DNA of 64,000 nt, from positions 1,550,001 to 1,614,000 of the forward strand of contig NZ_LN879502.1 of assembly GCF_001499655.1 (NCBI RefSeq). Direction: 5' to 3'. Positions 26,435 through 34,906 of the stretch are shown piece after piece; the stretch's first letter is position 1; every line of letters starts with the position of its first letter. The notes beneath the pieces were generated by a model. It ran no database searches. It was not told the origin of the DNA and saw nothing but the letters and a program-made list of their open reading frames with translations. A program made the position numbers and the translations under genes. The DNA is from Candidatus Protochlamydia naegleriophila. GTDB lineage: Bacteria > Chlamydiota > Chlamydiia > Chlamydiales > Parachlamydiaceae.

Positions 26435-27025
26435 ATGATAAGATTATTTGCATTTCTGGGATTGCTGTTAACTCATCAAGTTTTTGCTGCTATAGTTACT
26501 TATGAAGAGGCTTTTCACGACCTGTCCACGACTCCTGTATCTCAGCTTGATTTCAATATCAGCAAACTGAATGCCTCTTTGAATAATGAAGCAGATGGAA
26601 TTAAGAGAAAGCGGAAAATAAGCTATTCAAAAAAAGATGATGAATTTGACTATTCTTTCGAGTTATCCGTTTCTGTTTACGATGTTCAAGCGGTCAACTG
26701 TTTTAAAGACCTGATCAATCCAAAGTTGATCCATTGTGAAATCACGCTATCTTCCGATTACACTAATAGCCATTTGCACGAGAGAGTGAAAAGAAATAAA
26801 GAACTCTATCAAGAGATTCTGAATGCTGCCAAATCGATCATTCATCGCTCTTTTGAGCCTGCTTATCTTAAAGTCACCATAAAAAAGGAGAAAGAGAAAA
26901 AAATAGACGATCCTACCTTTGCAAACATCGATATAGATTTTCTAAGATTGCTTCCGATTGATTACGAAGTCTTAGTCGTATGGGAGAGCGGCATCCCCTT
27001 TTATCAAGATGCCTTTTTCCATTAA
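26435..27025 (+). CDS. Exported hypothetical protein, 196 aa
   Basis: Signal peptide MIRLFAFLGLLLTHQVFAA precedes a mature domain rich in Lys, Asp and Tyr. A charged stretch GIKRKRKISYSKKDDEFDY is followed by beta-like segments (FELSVSVYDVQAV; KLIHCEITLSS) and a helix (RVKRNKELYQEILNAAKSIIH). A strongly basic segment (VTIKKEKEKK) lies near the C-terminus. No family is recognised. It precedes another exported orphan on the same strand, 239 bases away. Confidence 0.6.
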   Translation: MIRLFAFLGLLLTHQVFAAIVTYEEAFHDLSTTPVSQLDFNISKLNASLNNEADGIKRKRKISYSKKDDEFDYSFELSVSVYDVQAVNCFKDLINPKLIHCEITLSSDYTNSHLHERVKRNKELYQEILNAAKSIIHRSFEPAYLKVTIKKEKEKKIDDPTFANIDIDFLRLLPIDYEVLVVWESGIPFYQDAFFH

Positions 27026-27264
27026 GGCAATCCTTTTTCTTTGGTTAAAATATTTTCTTTGACAAGAAAGCGTCAAAAAAAAATAATTAAAAATCATAAA
27101 CATATCAAGCAGAAAATCACATTTTCAGCGCTCCAACCATGCTGGCCCATACCCCTCTTCAACGTGTTGCTTTTTCTAACTATCGAAACAGACTGGAAGT
27201 CATACTCAAGATTCTCTTGAGTCGTGAATTGGCTGATTCTTTATTAAACCAACAGGAGGAAGAA

Positions 27265-27699
27265 ATGAAAAAATTAGCTTTTTCTCTTATCGCATGCTTA
27301 GCATTTACGCAATCTACGTATGCTGCGACTTCGGCTCTCACTGAAAGTTTATTGGAATACGAGGCAATTACTTCTACCATAGGCACAAATCCTAATTTTC
27401 AAGATATCATTAGCCCAAACGAATTTATTATTGATATCAAGAGAATCACGCGCCGTGTCGATATTACCGGACTAGTCAAATATGCAATCGTGACACGCGT
27501 CATAGATGGAGTGGGAGACCAAAGCTCGTCCGAAAGACGCAAGCACAGACATCACCACAATAATACATACATTGCAACGCTTGATGTTTCACCAAATCCT
27601 GGAATTGGGCCCAACATTGTGACCGTTTTGAGCATTACGCAAAGACATCGTCAAATGAATACCTATTTTGATACAGATCTTCCAGATAATTCAAACTAA
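27265..27699 (+). CDS. Exported hypothetical protein, 144 aa, His-rich patch
   Basis: The ATG at 27265 follows a perfect AGGAGG and opens a signal peptide (MKKLAFSLIACLAFTQSTYA); an in-frame upstream start at 27139 is rejected. The mature chain has a basic, histidine-rich patch (RRKHRHHHNN) in the middle, which could bind metal or RNA, and otherwise beta-like segments. No family is recognised. A GC-rich hairpin follows 12 bases after the stop. Confidence 0.65.
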   Translation: MKKLAFSLIACLAFTQSTYAATSALTESLLEYEAITSTIGTNPNFQDIISPNEFIIDIKRITRRVDITGLVKYAIVTRVIDGVGDQSSSERRKHRHHHNNTYIATLDVSPNPGIGPNIVTVLSITQRHRQMNTYFDTDLPDNSN

Positions 27700-27710
27700 T
27701 TCGTATGAAA

Positions 27711-27744
27711 CCTCCTTGCCGAGAACCATCTAACGGCAAGGAGG
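27711..27744 (+). terminator. GC-rich hairpin after the gene, without U-tract
   Basis: Perfect 11-bp arms (CCTCCTTGCCG and complement) with a 12-base loop, 12 bases after the stop codon, followed by CAAAGCG rather than T. A short (ATTCAC) repeat lies just downstream, near 27771-27790. The remaining gap to 28078 shows no gene. Confidence 0.5.
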
Positions 27745-28077
27745 CAAAGCGTATAAAGACTCCCTCTATTCACATTCACATTCACATTTCCAAATTGCAA
27801 GCATTCAAATGTATAATCTTCACATTCAAAGTTAGTCAGCTACTGAAGTTTTATCGTGATCCTGACAATCCATCCCCACTCTAAATTTTTGAAAATCTCC
27901 CAAGAGCCCATCTACATGGATCTATTTAAAATTAAGAAAGGATGATGAATCCCCTCTTTGAGACTCTTCTCAGAAAACATAAAGATATTGAAAACAAATT
28001 TAAAATTTAACTATAGAGACTTAGGCGACCGAAAAAAAATTGACGAACAAACGGATTCAAAATTTAAGGAGAGAGTG

Positions 28078-28665
28078 ATGTTGGTTTTACAAAATGCATA
28101 TAGACGCGTTTTCTTTCTGTTTTTGCTCATATGTGGGCCATCGCTTGTGTATAGTGATAATTGTGCGCAAGATTATGGAGTACTCGATCAAAAAAAAGAA
28201 GGTGATTTAACTGACCAATCGAGAAAAAACTGCAAAAAACATAAACAGTTGTCTTATTATTTATACATAGCAGACTTTGTAAGAAGTTTTATTGAAATAC
28301 CCACCTCTAATGTTACAGTTGACAGTACAACACTATCTTCTAAATATTTAGCAGGAAGAGCACCGATTTATAACACGCGAAATGAAAAAGTGGGAACATG
28401 CTCCGCTTCATTTTTATGCATGCAAAATGAAGATGGCATATTTACAGATATCTCTAATTATTTATCGGTTGACAATGGGCTCATCGTCACCTGGTTCACG
28501 CCTACCACCCTAATCAATTTGGAATTAGACAGCATTCTCCATTCGATGGTTACCGAATGCATTGTTAAAGCGTCCACTAAAGTTGGTTTTAATCCCTTTT
28601 ATGGAAAAACATTCAATATGATTGTTTCGTCTGATGATCAAAAAAATATATTTCAAATTGTCTAA
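28078..28665 (+). CDS. Exported hypothetical protein, 195 aa
   Basis: AAGGAG seven bases before ATG 28078 decides this start; the 40-codon upstream extension is rejected. Signal peptide MLVLQNAYRRVFFLFLLICG, cleaved near VYSDN. The mature part has at least five cysteines (DNCAQDY, KNCKKH, GTCSASFLC, TECIV), suggesting disulfides outside the cytosol. No family is recognised. Confidence 0.6.
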   Translation: MLVLQNAYRRVFFLFLLICGPSLVYSDNCAQDYGVLDQKKEGDLTDQSRKNCKKHKQLSYYLYIADFVRSFIEIPTSNVTVDSTTLSSKYLAGRAPIYNTRNEKVGTCSASFLCMQNEDGIFTDISNYLSVDNGLIVTWFTPTTLINLELDSILHSMVTECIVKASTKVGFNPFYGKTFNMIVSSDDQKNIFQIV

Positions 28666-29104
28666 AATATAATCGAATCAAAAAGAATAAAATTTTTCCG
28701 CAAAGAATAGTGGCAAACTTGCAAGGCTTGCAAATCAAACCACCCACTCGACAGCATTTATGGACTTGATGAACAAGTTTAATTTTTTGTTCACTCTTGT
28801 CCATAAGCGCCTAGTTACATGGGTCAAATATCTCCAGTAACATTTGCAAAGTAAGCAGCAAAGAAGAATTTAGATCTGTTTTCTCCCCTTCTTTCATACT
28901 CTTTCTATGCTATTGAATGCACCAAACCTTGCAAACGAATTACGGCGCACTATTTAACAGAGCAGGAACATTGCTTGGTGACTCGCACAATCTTAATCAA
29001 AAATATTTTTTACACAAAAAGCTAGAATATTTTTTTCCTTTTCCTTAGGATTCAATTTTCCAGGGATAGAAATTTTCAACCAACAAAGAGAGGATGAAAA
29101 AAAT
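28666..29104. other. Intergenic, no gene seen
   Basis: 439 AT-rich bases between two exported orphans. Only a weak ATT-rich promoter-like zone before 29105 is visible; no RNA gene or repeat is recognised. Confidence 0.45.
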
Positions 29105-29572
29105 ATGAAACGTATTTTTTTAGGACTTACACTTTTACTTTCAACACAAGTTGTTGATGTTTTTGCCAATGATAATCAAGCTGCTGAAACATTTGAAATA
29201 CAACAAGTCAATGAGCTAAATGAAGCCCGCTCTCGCAGGAATGATGACAAAATCCTTCCACGTGTAGGGAAAACCATTTTTTCTACATCAAGTGCTGCAA
29301 TATTCGCGGATGGCACAATTACCAACACCGACTCAACTCTGACTGTCCTCAATAAAGGTCAGGGCCTTGCTAGAATTAGCATTGGGAGTTTATTTGGCGT
29401 ACATGAGTTTCTTATAGGGCGAGTTGGAAATGAATATTTTGGAACGAGCGTTGACCGTGAAGGGACCATTGTTTTGGAACGAGTCAGCGATAAGCATCTA
29501 GAAGTCACCTTGACTCGCATAGTTGATGCGACTAGTTTACCCATTCAAGTTCGTATAAGATTCCGCCTATAA
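29105..29572 (+). CDS. Exported hypothetical protein, 155 aa
   Basis: Signal peptide MKRIFLGLTLLLSTQVVDVF is followed by a polar helix (EIQQVNELNEARSRRNDDK), then a beta-rich domain (TLTVLNKGQGLARISIGSLFG; HLEVTLTRIVD) ending in VRIRFRL. The strands and C-terminal hydrophobic/aromatic ending could fit a small barrel or sandwich; nothing decides. No family is recognised. A perfect 30-bp palindrome follows 18 bases after the stop. Confidence 0.6.
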   Translation: MKRIFLGLTLLLSTQVVDVFANDNQAAETFEIQQVNELNEARSRRNDDKILPRVGKTIFSTSSAAIFADGTITNTDSTLTVLNKGQGLARISIGSLFGVHEFLIGRVGNEYFGTSVDREGTIVLERVSDKHLEVTLTRIVDATSLPIQVRIRFRL

Positions 29573-29590
29573 TTTAAAAGCGAAAAATCC

Positions 29591-29620
29591 CGGCTCATGA
29601 GTTGTACAACTCATGAGCCG
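29591..29620. repeat. Perfect 30-bp palindrome after a stop codon
   Basis: CGGCTCATGAGTTGT is followed directly by its exact complement. No loop and no T-run. It is most likely a factor-assisted or U-less terminator for the gene ending at 29572, though a protein binding site is possible. Confidence 0.8.
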
Positions 29621-29856
29621 ATGATCATCTATCTTCCCCATTAGAAGCCTGTTGTTTGATTACCCGCTATAAGTTCATGAGCATGTCAGCTTTCGAATGA
29701 TCTATGGAAATATCAGCTATTAAGCAAAATAGGGGTAAAGCCAACTTTCGCATATCCTTATAATTGAACAATATATAATTCTGTGTCATTTAGATATCTT
29801 AAAGCCATCCAAGAAATGCTTCAATTGGGCATCCCCCTCGAAACATAGATCGAGAT

Positions 29857-30069
29857 CGCTAATCGCTTACTGGGGGCTCTAAAATCAGTCGGCCTAAAGG
29901 CCTCTAAAAAATACGCGTTCATTTTACTTTATAGACGTTAACAAAAAGCGGGCTTGGATAGGAATAATTAAGCTTGATTGATTTCCATCAAGCAGTCTGT
30001 GCTTGGATGCAGATGTTGTGAGAGGCCTTTAGGCCGGCTGATTTTAGAGCCCATACTGAGCGATTAGCG
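29857..30069. mobile_element. MITE-like element with about 49-bp terminal inverted repeats
   Basis: The left end (29857-29905) and the right end (30021-30069, reversed) share CGCTAATCGCT and, a few bases on, TAAAATCAG-(T/C)-CGGCCTAAAGG. About 115 bases of non-coding DNA lie between. A solo arm occurs at 13715-13756. No transposase is encoded. No clear target site duplication is seen at the edges, so mobility is inferred only from the repeat structure. The surrounding 850-base gap (29573-30422) holds no gene. Confidence 0.6.
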
Positions 30070-30352
30070 AACTGTGGGTAGCGAGATAAAGAACAAGAAG
30101 AGCTTGAATAGCAACTGATTGCCAATTACTTAGGACAGTTGGCTTTACTCCTTTCTATAAAGCAGGGATTCAGAATTAATGCAGAGATTTTGCTGTCTAC
30201 TTGCACTTCTTTTCATTCATCATTTTCTCTGATAGCGCAGCATTCAAGTTCCAATAAACGGGATCGAAGGTTATTTCTATAATAATCAATACTACACGCC
30301 CCTTAGCAAGACTTCTTCACAGAACCGCAATTTAGATAATCTATTAGCTCTT

Positions 30353-30397
30353 AAAAAAAAGCACGCCTAAAGCCATTATCATAGGCTTAGACGTGCT
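30353..30397 (-). terminator. Rho-independent terminator of the collagen-like gene
   Basis: On the minus strand AGCACGTCTAAGCC pairs with GGCTTTAGGCGTGCT across a nine-base loop (one bulge) and runs into eight T. It lies 26 bases after the stop at 30423. Confidence 0.88.
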
Positions 30398-30422
30398 ATG
30401 CTGATCCTAAACAAGCAGAGAA

Positions 30423-31520
30423 TTAGTTAATTGTCACACCAGCACTCGCAAAACCCGTCACAGTGTTGATAAGCGTGACCCCGGTTGCTGTAATGGTGTA
30501 TACCATCAGCAAACGCGTTTGTGCAGTCACAGGTATGCTCAAACCAGTCGTAATGCCGCTGCTAATAGTACCAATAGCTACTACGCCTGTTAATGGAGGG
30601 GTTAAAGTGACAAGCGCACCAGGAACAGGAGCAAAGGTATTGTTAGGTGTTGGAGAACTGTACAGTTGCGCTGTAATCGTGACAGTAGTGCCCACTAAGG
30701 ATAAAGCGACTGTGTTAGAGAAATCAGCCGAAATGGAAGTGATTGTTCCATCGCGCGGCATCGAAAAGGCGAAATCATTGATCAGCGTTTGATCGATAAG
30801 CCCACCTGTGAGCGTAACACCGGTTAAAGAACCTCCAAAACCTAATGTGGATCCTGTTCCCACCAAACCACCAGCAATGGAAGTCATGACAATAGGTGTG
30901 CCAGAAGCATAAGGAATGATTGCGCCGGCGCCAGCTACCCCTGGAGCTCCAGTTGCTCCTGTAGGCCCACTAGTTCCAGTAGCTCCGGTAGGACCTATCG
31001 CCCCTGGAAGCCCAGCAGGGCCTGGTATCCCGGCCGGTCCCGTCGGTCCTATTGCCCCTGCAGGGCCTGTTGGACCTGTTGCCCCGTTACTCCCCCCGCA
31101 AGAGCCATGTGGATGAAAGTATTGTTCCAACTTATGCAAACCATTCTCATTAACTTCAATAAATGAAGAATCAATATTTTCGTTGATTTCAATATATGTA
31201 GAATCAATATTGTCATAAGGATTTGAAACTGCCTGAATCGCCGTTTTATCTTCATCAAGCAAATAGGCGGTATTTTTTTTGACTTCCCCTTCGGCATTCA
31301 TCTGCTGTTTTAAAATCAAATTGTGTTCTGGCAAGTAATATAAAGAAATTTCTCTTCCATCGAGGGCTTCTTTCTTGATCAGAAGATTAAAGTTCTCCGG
31401 CGCACTATTAAAGGCTTCGAGAGCTTCTTGAAGTTTTTCTTTATTACAATCTTCAGCACAAACAGCATTTGTTAAGAAACAAAGATTTGCTGCAAAAAAC
31501 AATGATCTAAGATGGCTCAT
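30423..31520 (-). CDS. Exported collagen-like protein with BclB-type C-terminal domain
   Basis: A 365-residue protein. Signal peptide 1-22; an N-terminal domain to about residue 139 that contains a tandem NIDS-(T/S)-xIE-(I/V)-NE duplication (104-126); 17-18 Gly-X-Y triplets at 146-198 ([16 protein letters not shown] type), expected to form a collagen triple helix; and a C-terminal domain from 200 onward ([39 protein letters not shown]) that closely follows the C-terminal domain of Bacillus exosporium BclB-like glycoproteins. It is probably a trimeric surface fibre. GGAGAG precedes the ATG. Confidence 0.88.
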   Translation of the reverse strand: MSHLRSLFFAANLCFLTNAVCAEDCNKEKLQEALEAFNSAPENFNLLIKKEALDGREISLYYLPEHNLILKQQMNAEGEVKKNTAYLLDEDKTAIQAVSNPYDNIDSTYIEINENIDSSFIEVNENGLHKLEQYFHPHGSCGGSNGATGPTGPAGAIGPTGPAGIPGPAGLPGAIGPTGATGTSGPTGATGAPGVAGAGAIIPYASGTPIVMTSIAGGLVGTGSTLGFGGSLTGVTLTGGLIDQTLINDFAFSMPRDGTITSISADFSNTVALSLVGTTVTITAQLYSSPTPNNTFAPVPGALVTLTPPLTGVVAIGTISSGITTGLSIPVTAQTRLLMVYTITATGVTLINTVTGFASAGVTIN

Positions 31521-32152
31521 AGTCTCTCCATGTTAACTTTCGAACCCTTATAAAGTATTTTTAATTAAAAAAAACACTCAAAAAATTTTTTAGTCTTTTT
31601 TTCAAAAAATCACATTACACCCTCTCAAAATCATCAGTACAGTTACGTAAAGCAAATCGCTTTCAAACGGCTATTTTATACCTAAAAGCTATACTCGAGC
31701 TAACTCATTTGATAGCTTCTTAACTCTGCTATAAATTCAACAATAGCAGATGGCATCTCTTTTTTTTAATAAGTTGCAAATGATGAATAAAAAAATTGAT
31801 TGAAAAAAGTTAAAAAAACCGTCCCATTAGCGTCCCGTTGCGGGATTTAAGCTAACTAGACTGTGTGAAGAAAAGGCTCTAGAAAAGGTTTGGGGGCCGT
31901 TGGACGCAGAACTTTTAACTGGTTAAGATAACTCTAAGGCTTGTGAAATACAGTGGTAAAGATCGCATGATAAGAATGAATGCTAACAAACTGAAATTGG
32001 CCTATTTCGATTTAGCAGCACCATTTTACGCCAATTCTCTAAAATTATTCAATTGTGTAGCTCATAAAATTTGACAACAAAAAATTTTCTTTTGACAACA
32101 AAACACTTTCTAATGATAGTCCTCTTGAAAAGTGGGCCGGGAGGAATCAACT
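31521..32152. other. Intergenic, 632 bases, no intact gene
   Basis: A divergent gap between the collagen-like gene (minus) and the GMC gene (plus). It contains a small TCCCG-TTG-CGGGA hairpin near 31836 and, near 31898, GTTGGACGCA followed by AGAACTTTT, which resembles the start of the repeat at 36367. Otherwise AT-rich; no RNA gene seen. Confidence 0.4.
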
Positions 32153-33895
32153 GTGAAAATAAAATTTATTATTCTCGCTTTAGTAACTGCTACAATTAAT
32201 CTTTTTGCCGATCAAAGTTCTCCTTATAAATGCAGAATGTCGGGAAATGAATTAGAGGCTGATATCATAGTAATAGGTGGTGGTGCAGCAGGTTGCATAC
32301 TGATGAGCGAGTTATCGGAGAATGGTCTCTTTTCAGTATTAGGAATAGAAGGGGGACTAAATTTAACAAATGATCCAGCAATACAGCAAGTGGGCCTCCC
32401 AGCATTTCTATTGCCTGCGACAGGAAGGGCCCAGTATTTTTGGCCTGGATGGACTCAATCCTTACCAATGCCAGGACTCAATGGGCGAACAAGTGATTGG
32501 ACAACAGGAATGCTATTGGGCGGAGGCTCATCAATTAATGGATTATACTATGGCCGAGGCTCGAATACCATGTATTCGCGATGGGAAGAAGTTTCCGGCA
32601 GCGCCAATTGGAGTCTAGATAACATTCTGAAAACCTTCAAGGCCCTTGAAAACTACCAAGGATTGGCAGTTACACCAAGAGCACGAGGAGCTAACGGTGC
32701 TGTCAATGTGCTACAGACACCTACAATGTCGCAGGTAACATCGCAAGTCCTATTACCTGCATCACAAGCAGCGTTTCCTTTTCTTCCAATAGTAGCGGAC
32801 TATAATAGCCCAGGTGTACAGAACTGCATCGACCCTCGTGCACAATGGTTTATTGACCCTACCGGTACAAAACGAGTGAGCAGCGCAACAGCCTATTTAA
32901 ATAGCAGAGTTATGACGCCAGAAGGTCAAGGAGTTAATGGACACAAACTGTTTATGCTCTTCGATTCGGTAGCTGTGAAAATAATATTCGACAAACATGG
33001 ACGGGCCAAAAAAGTAAGATATGTAAAAGATGGTCAAATCTTTCAAGCAAAAGCTCGGAAAGCCGTTGTTTTGACAAGCGGGATCAACAGTAGCAAACTG
33101 TTACAGCTTTCAGGCATAGGTCCGTCTCAAGTCTTGAAGAATGCAGGGATTAAACCCGTTTTCATTAATGAGAACGTAGGAAAACATCTCCAAAACCACC
33201 CGCTCATCTTTATTACAATGTTAGCGGATCCAAAACTTAGTGGCATACCATCTGGAGCTCCGTATGCATTTACTATCAATAATGTCTACTTGCCTGTCGT
33301 AGGTGGTAATGCCAACGACCCACGAATGCTGCAGATCTTGTTCGAATACATACCTGCTACCGAAAAGACACCTCCACTATTAGCGATTGGATTTGACCTT
33401 TTGAATCCACTGAGTGAAGGTAGTGTCACAATTCAAAGTGATAACCCGTTTCAGATAGCCGCAGCGGACGACGGTTTTTACCAAGATCCTTTAGATCTCG
33501 CGAATATGAAAAGTGCTGTCTCGGTCTATATTCGCGCTCTCTTAGAGCAACTAAATATCTTGTACCCATTTCCATCGCCTTACTTTAGACCTATTTTAAG
33601 TGATCCGATCAACTTAGTCATCCTTTCCAATTATAATGACGAAGTGGTTGAGCAGTACGTGAAAAACAACAGCAATCTATCACTAGATATACACCACTTT
33701 GTATCTCATTGTAAAATGGCACCCCTGGACGCTGGAGGTGTTGTAGATGGCAACACACGTGTTTATGGCACAAAGAACGTTTTTGTAGCGGATAACTCTA
33801 TCTGTCCGGTGATTCCTGACATTAATACTACAGCACCAGCTATGATGATCGGATTACGGACTAGTAAAATCCTAAAACATGTCTTACGTAAATGA
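32153..33895 (+). CDS. Exported GMC-family FAD oxidoreductase
   Basis: Start chosen at GTG 32153, 580 aa, because GGGAGG lies eight bases upstream; an in-frame GTG seven codons earlier overlaps that site. Residues 1-19 form a signal peptide. The FAD-binding motif IIVIGGGAAGCILMSEL is at 38-54, and LLGGGSSINGLYYGRGS is the GMC signature. The C-terminal part carries a His-containing active-site segment and VADNSICPVIPDINTTAPA. GMC enzymes oxidise alcohols, choline or sugars. An exported form is unusual in this phylum. It overlaps or nearly abuts the barrel gene downstream. Confidence 0.9.
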   Translation: MKIKFIILALVTATINLFADQSSPYKCRMSGNELEADIIVIGGGAAGCILMSELSENGLFSVLGIEGGLNLTNDPAIQQVGLPAFLLPATGRAQYFWPGWTQSLPMPGLNGRTSDWTTGMLLGGGSSINGLYYGRGSNTMYSRWEEVSGSANWSLDNILKTFKALENYQGLAVTPRARGANGAVNVLQTPTMSQVTSQVLLPASQAAFPFLPIVADYNSPGVQNCIDPRAQWFIDPTGTKRVSSATAYLNSRVMTPEGQGVNGHKLFMLFDSVAVKIIFDKHGRAKKVRYVKDGQIFQAKARKAVVLTSGINSSKLLQLSGIGPSQVLKNAGIKPVFINENVGKHLQNHPLIFITMLADPKLSGIPSGAPYAFTINNVYLPVVGGNANDPRMLQILFEYIPATEKTPPLLAIGFDLLNPLSEGSVTIQSDNPFQIAAADDGFYQDPLDLANMKSAVSVYIRALLEQLNILYPFPSPYFRPILSDPINLVILSNYNDEVVEQYVKNNSNLSLDIHHFVSHCKMAPLDAGGVVDGNTRVYGTKNVFVADNSICPVIPDINTTAPAMMIGLRTSKILKHVLRK

Positions 33896-33917
33896 AAATA
33901 ACAGTGAAACAATCAAA

Positions 33918-34565
33918 ATGAAAAAAAATATTTTATTTCTTTTAATGCCACTCTTTTTTTTCATAGTAGCTCATACACAAGCTCAAGAAGGGAGAGTTCA
34001 AGACTTCTGCTATTATGAGGGCAACTGCTATGTTAATAAGGCGAATTTCTATGGCAAATTTTTGACAGGTGCTAATTTTCTGCAAAATACAACAATCAAT
34101 AGAAATAAATCTACATATCAAACAGGGTATATTATTGCGGGTTATTTGGGGTATTGTTGGCGTAATGGCTTGCGTTTGGAAGGTGAATATGCTTATAGAA
34201 GAAATGCTATAAGGAAAATCCATTTCTTTGGAGAAGATTCTTCCAAGCATGGATATTTCCAAGGGTCTTCGTGTATGGCCAACCTATTATGGGATTTGTC
34301 TTTATCTTCTTTGGGATGCGCATTTTGTAATATTCAGCCTTTTATTGGAGCTGGCATTGGTTATGATTTCCAACAAATGCATTCGTCAAATTCTCGTATT
34401 GTTTTTAAGCAAAAATGGAACCATTTTTCTTGGCAATTGATGACTGGATTAGCTTATCCAATCTTCCGCAATGCAAAGATTACTCTGGAATACAAATTCC
34501 ATCAGGGAAGCTGTCTTTTCTATAGCCACTCTGTCGGAGTTGGACTCACATATAAATTTGGCTAA
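33918..34565 (+). CDS. Outer membrane beta-barrel, surface-antigen type
   Basis: The preferred ATG at 33918 starts a signal peptide (MKKNILFLLMPLFFFIVAHT, cleaved near AQA); an ATG at 33879 would overlap the GMC gene by 17 bases. Mature length is about 195 aa. Strand patterns such as LRLEGEYAYRRN, FIGAGIGYDF and KITLEYKFHQ, and the end SVGVGLTYKFG, are those of small 8-stranded OmpA/Msp2-like barrels. Several cysteines occur. It is likely co-transcribed with the oxidoreductase, which may act in the same compartment. Confidence 0.7.
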   Translation: MKKNILFLLMPLFFFIVAHTQAQEGRVQDFCYYEGNCYVNKANFYGKFLTGANFLQNTTINRNKSTYQTGYIIAGYLGYCWRNGLRLEGEYAYRRNAIRKIHFFGEDSSKHGYFQGSSCMANLLWDLSLSSLGCAFCNIQPFIGAGIGYDFQQMHSSNSRIVFKQKWNHFSWQLMTGLAYPIFRNAKITLEYKFHQGSCLFYSHSVGVGLTYKFG

Positions 34566-34603
34566 TGTTGGAAGGAATGGAGTGAAAAGTGGAGCAATTG
34601 CAC

Positions 34604-34724
34604 CTATTCAGAACTTTGACTGAGAAAGTCATAAACTTATTTATACATTTTTCACGAATAAATTATCTGAAATTTGTTGAAATAAGTTCTTTTCATTCCA
34701 TGGCAAGTATGGAGTATTGCAATT
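34604..34724 (+). repeat. Interspersed repeat of about 120 bp, copy 1
   Basis: It matches 36367-36488 over its whole length, with roughly ten differences. The best-conserved part reads TTTTTCACGAATAAATTATC and TTCTTTTCATTCCATGGCAAG. It is non-coding in both copies. It lies just after the barrel gene. Confidence 0.85.
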
Positions 34725-34794
34725 CGCGAAAGCCGTCTTCCTGGCCAGCCAATTTCTTCTTTGCACTCAAACAAACTACACTCTAACCTATTTT

Positions 34795-34906
34795 GCAGGG
34801 GTCAGCTCACGAAACAGGAAAAATTCGGAAGTTAATAAATTTGGATTATTAAAGAAATAATGTTTCTTAACGTGCAAATTTTTCCGTTTCGTGAGCTGAC
34901 TCCTGC
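34795..34906. repeat. Imperfect 112-bp inverted repeat (REP/MITE-like)
   Basis: The left arm 34795-34825 (GCAGGGGTCAGCTCACGAAA...) and the right arm 34877-34906 are complementary with one mismatch and one bulged A, separated by 51 AT-rich bases. The right arm lies within the last codons of the acyltransferase gene. It may act as a terminator for converging genes or be a non-autonomous mobile element. Confidence 0.8.

Noticed and set aside
27139-27264. N-terminal extension of the His-rich exported protein
   Set aside because: An ideal AGGAGG and a signal peptide begin at 27265; the extension would bury both.
27771-27790. ATTCAC microsatellite
   Set aside because: Only about three units; no evidence that it switches a gene.
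30463-31297. Several ORFs on both strands inside the collagen-like gene, including a Pro-rich plus-strand ORF
   Set aside because: The Gly-X-Y codon pattern makes antisense and shifted frames open by composition; only the minus-strand frame has a signal peptide and known domains.
34589-34786. A 65-aa plus-strand ORF
   Set aside because: It lies on the interspersed 120-bp repeat, and the frame is not kept in the second copy.
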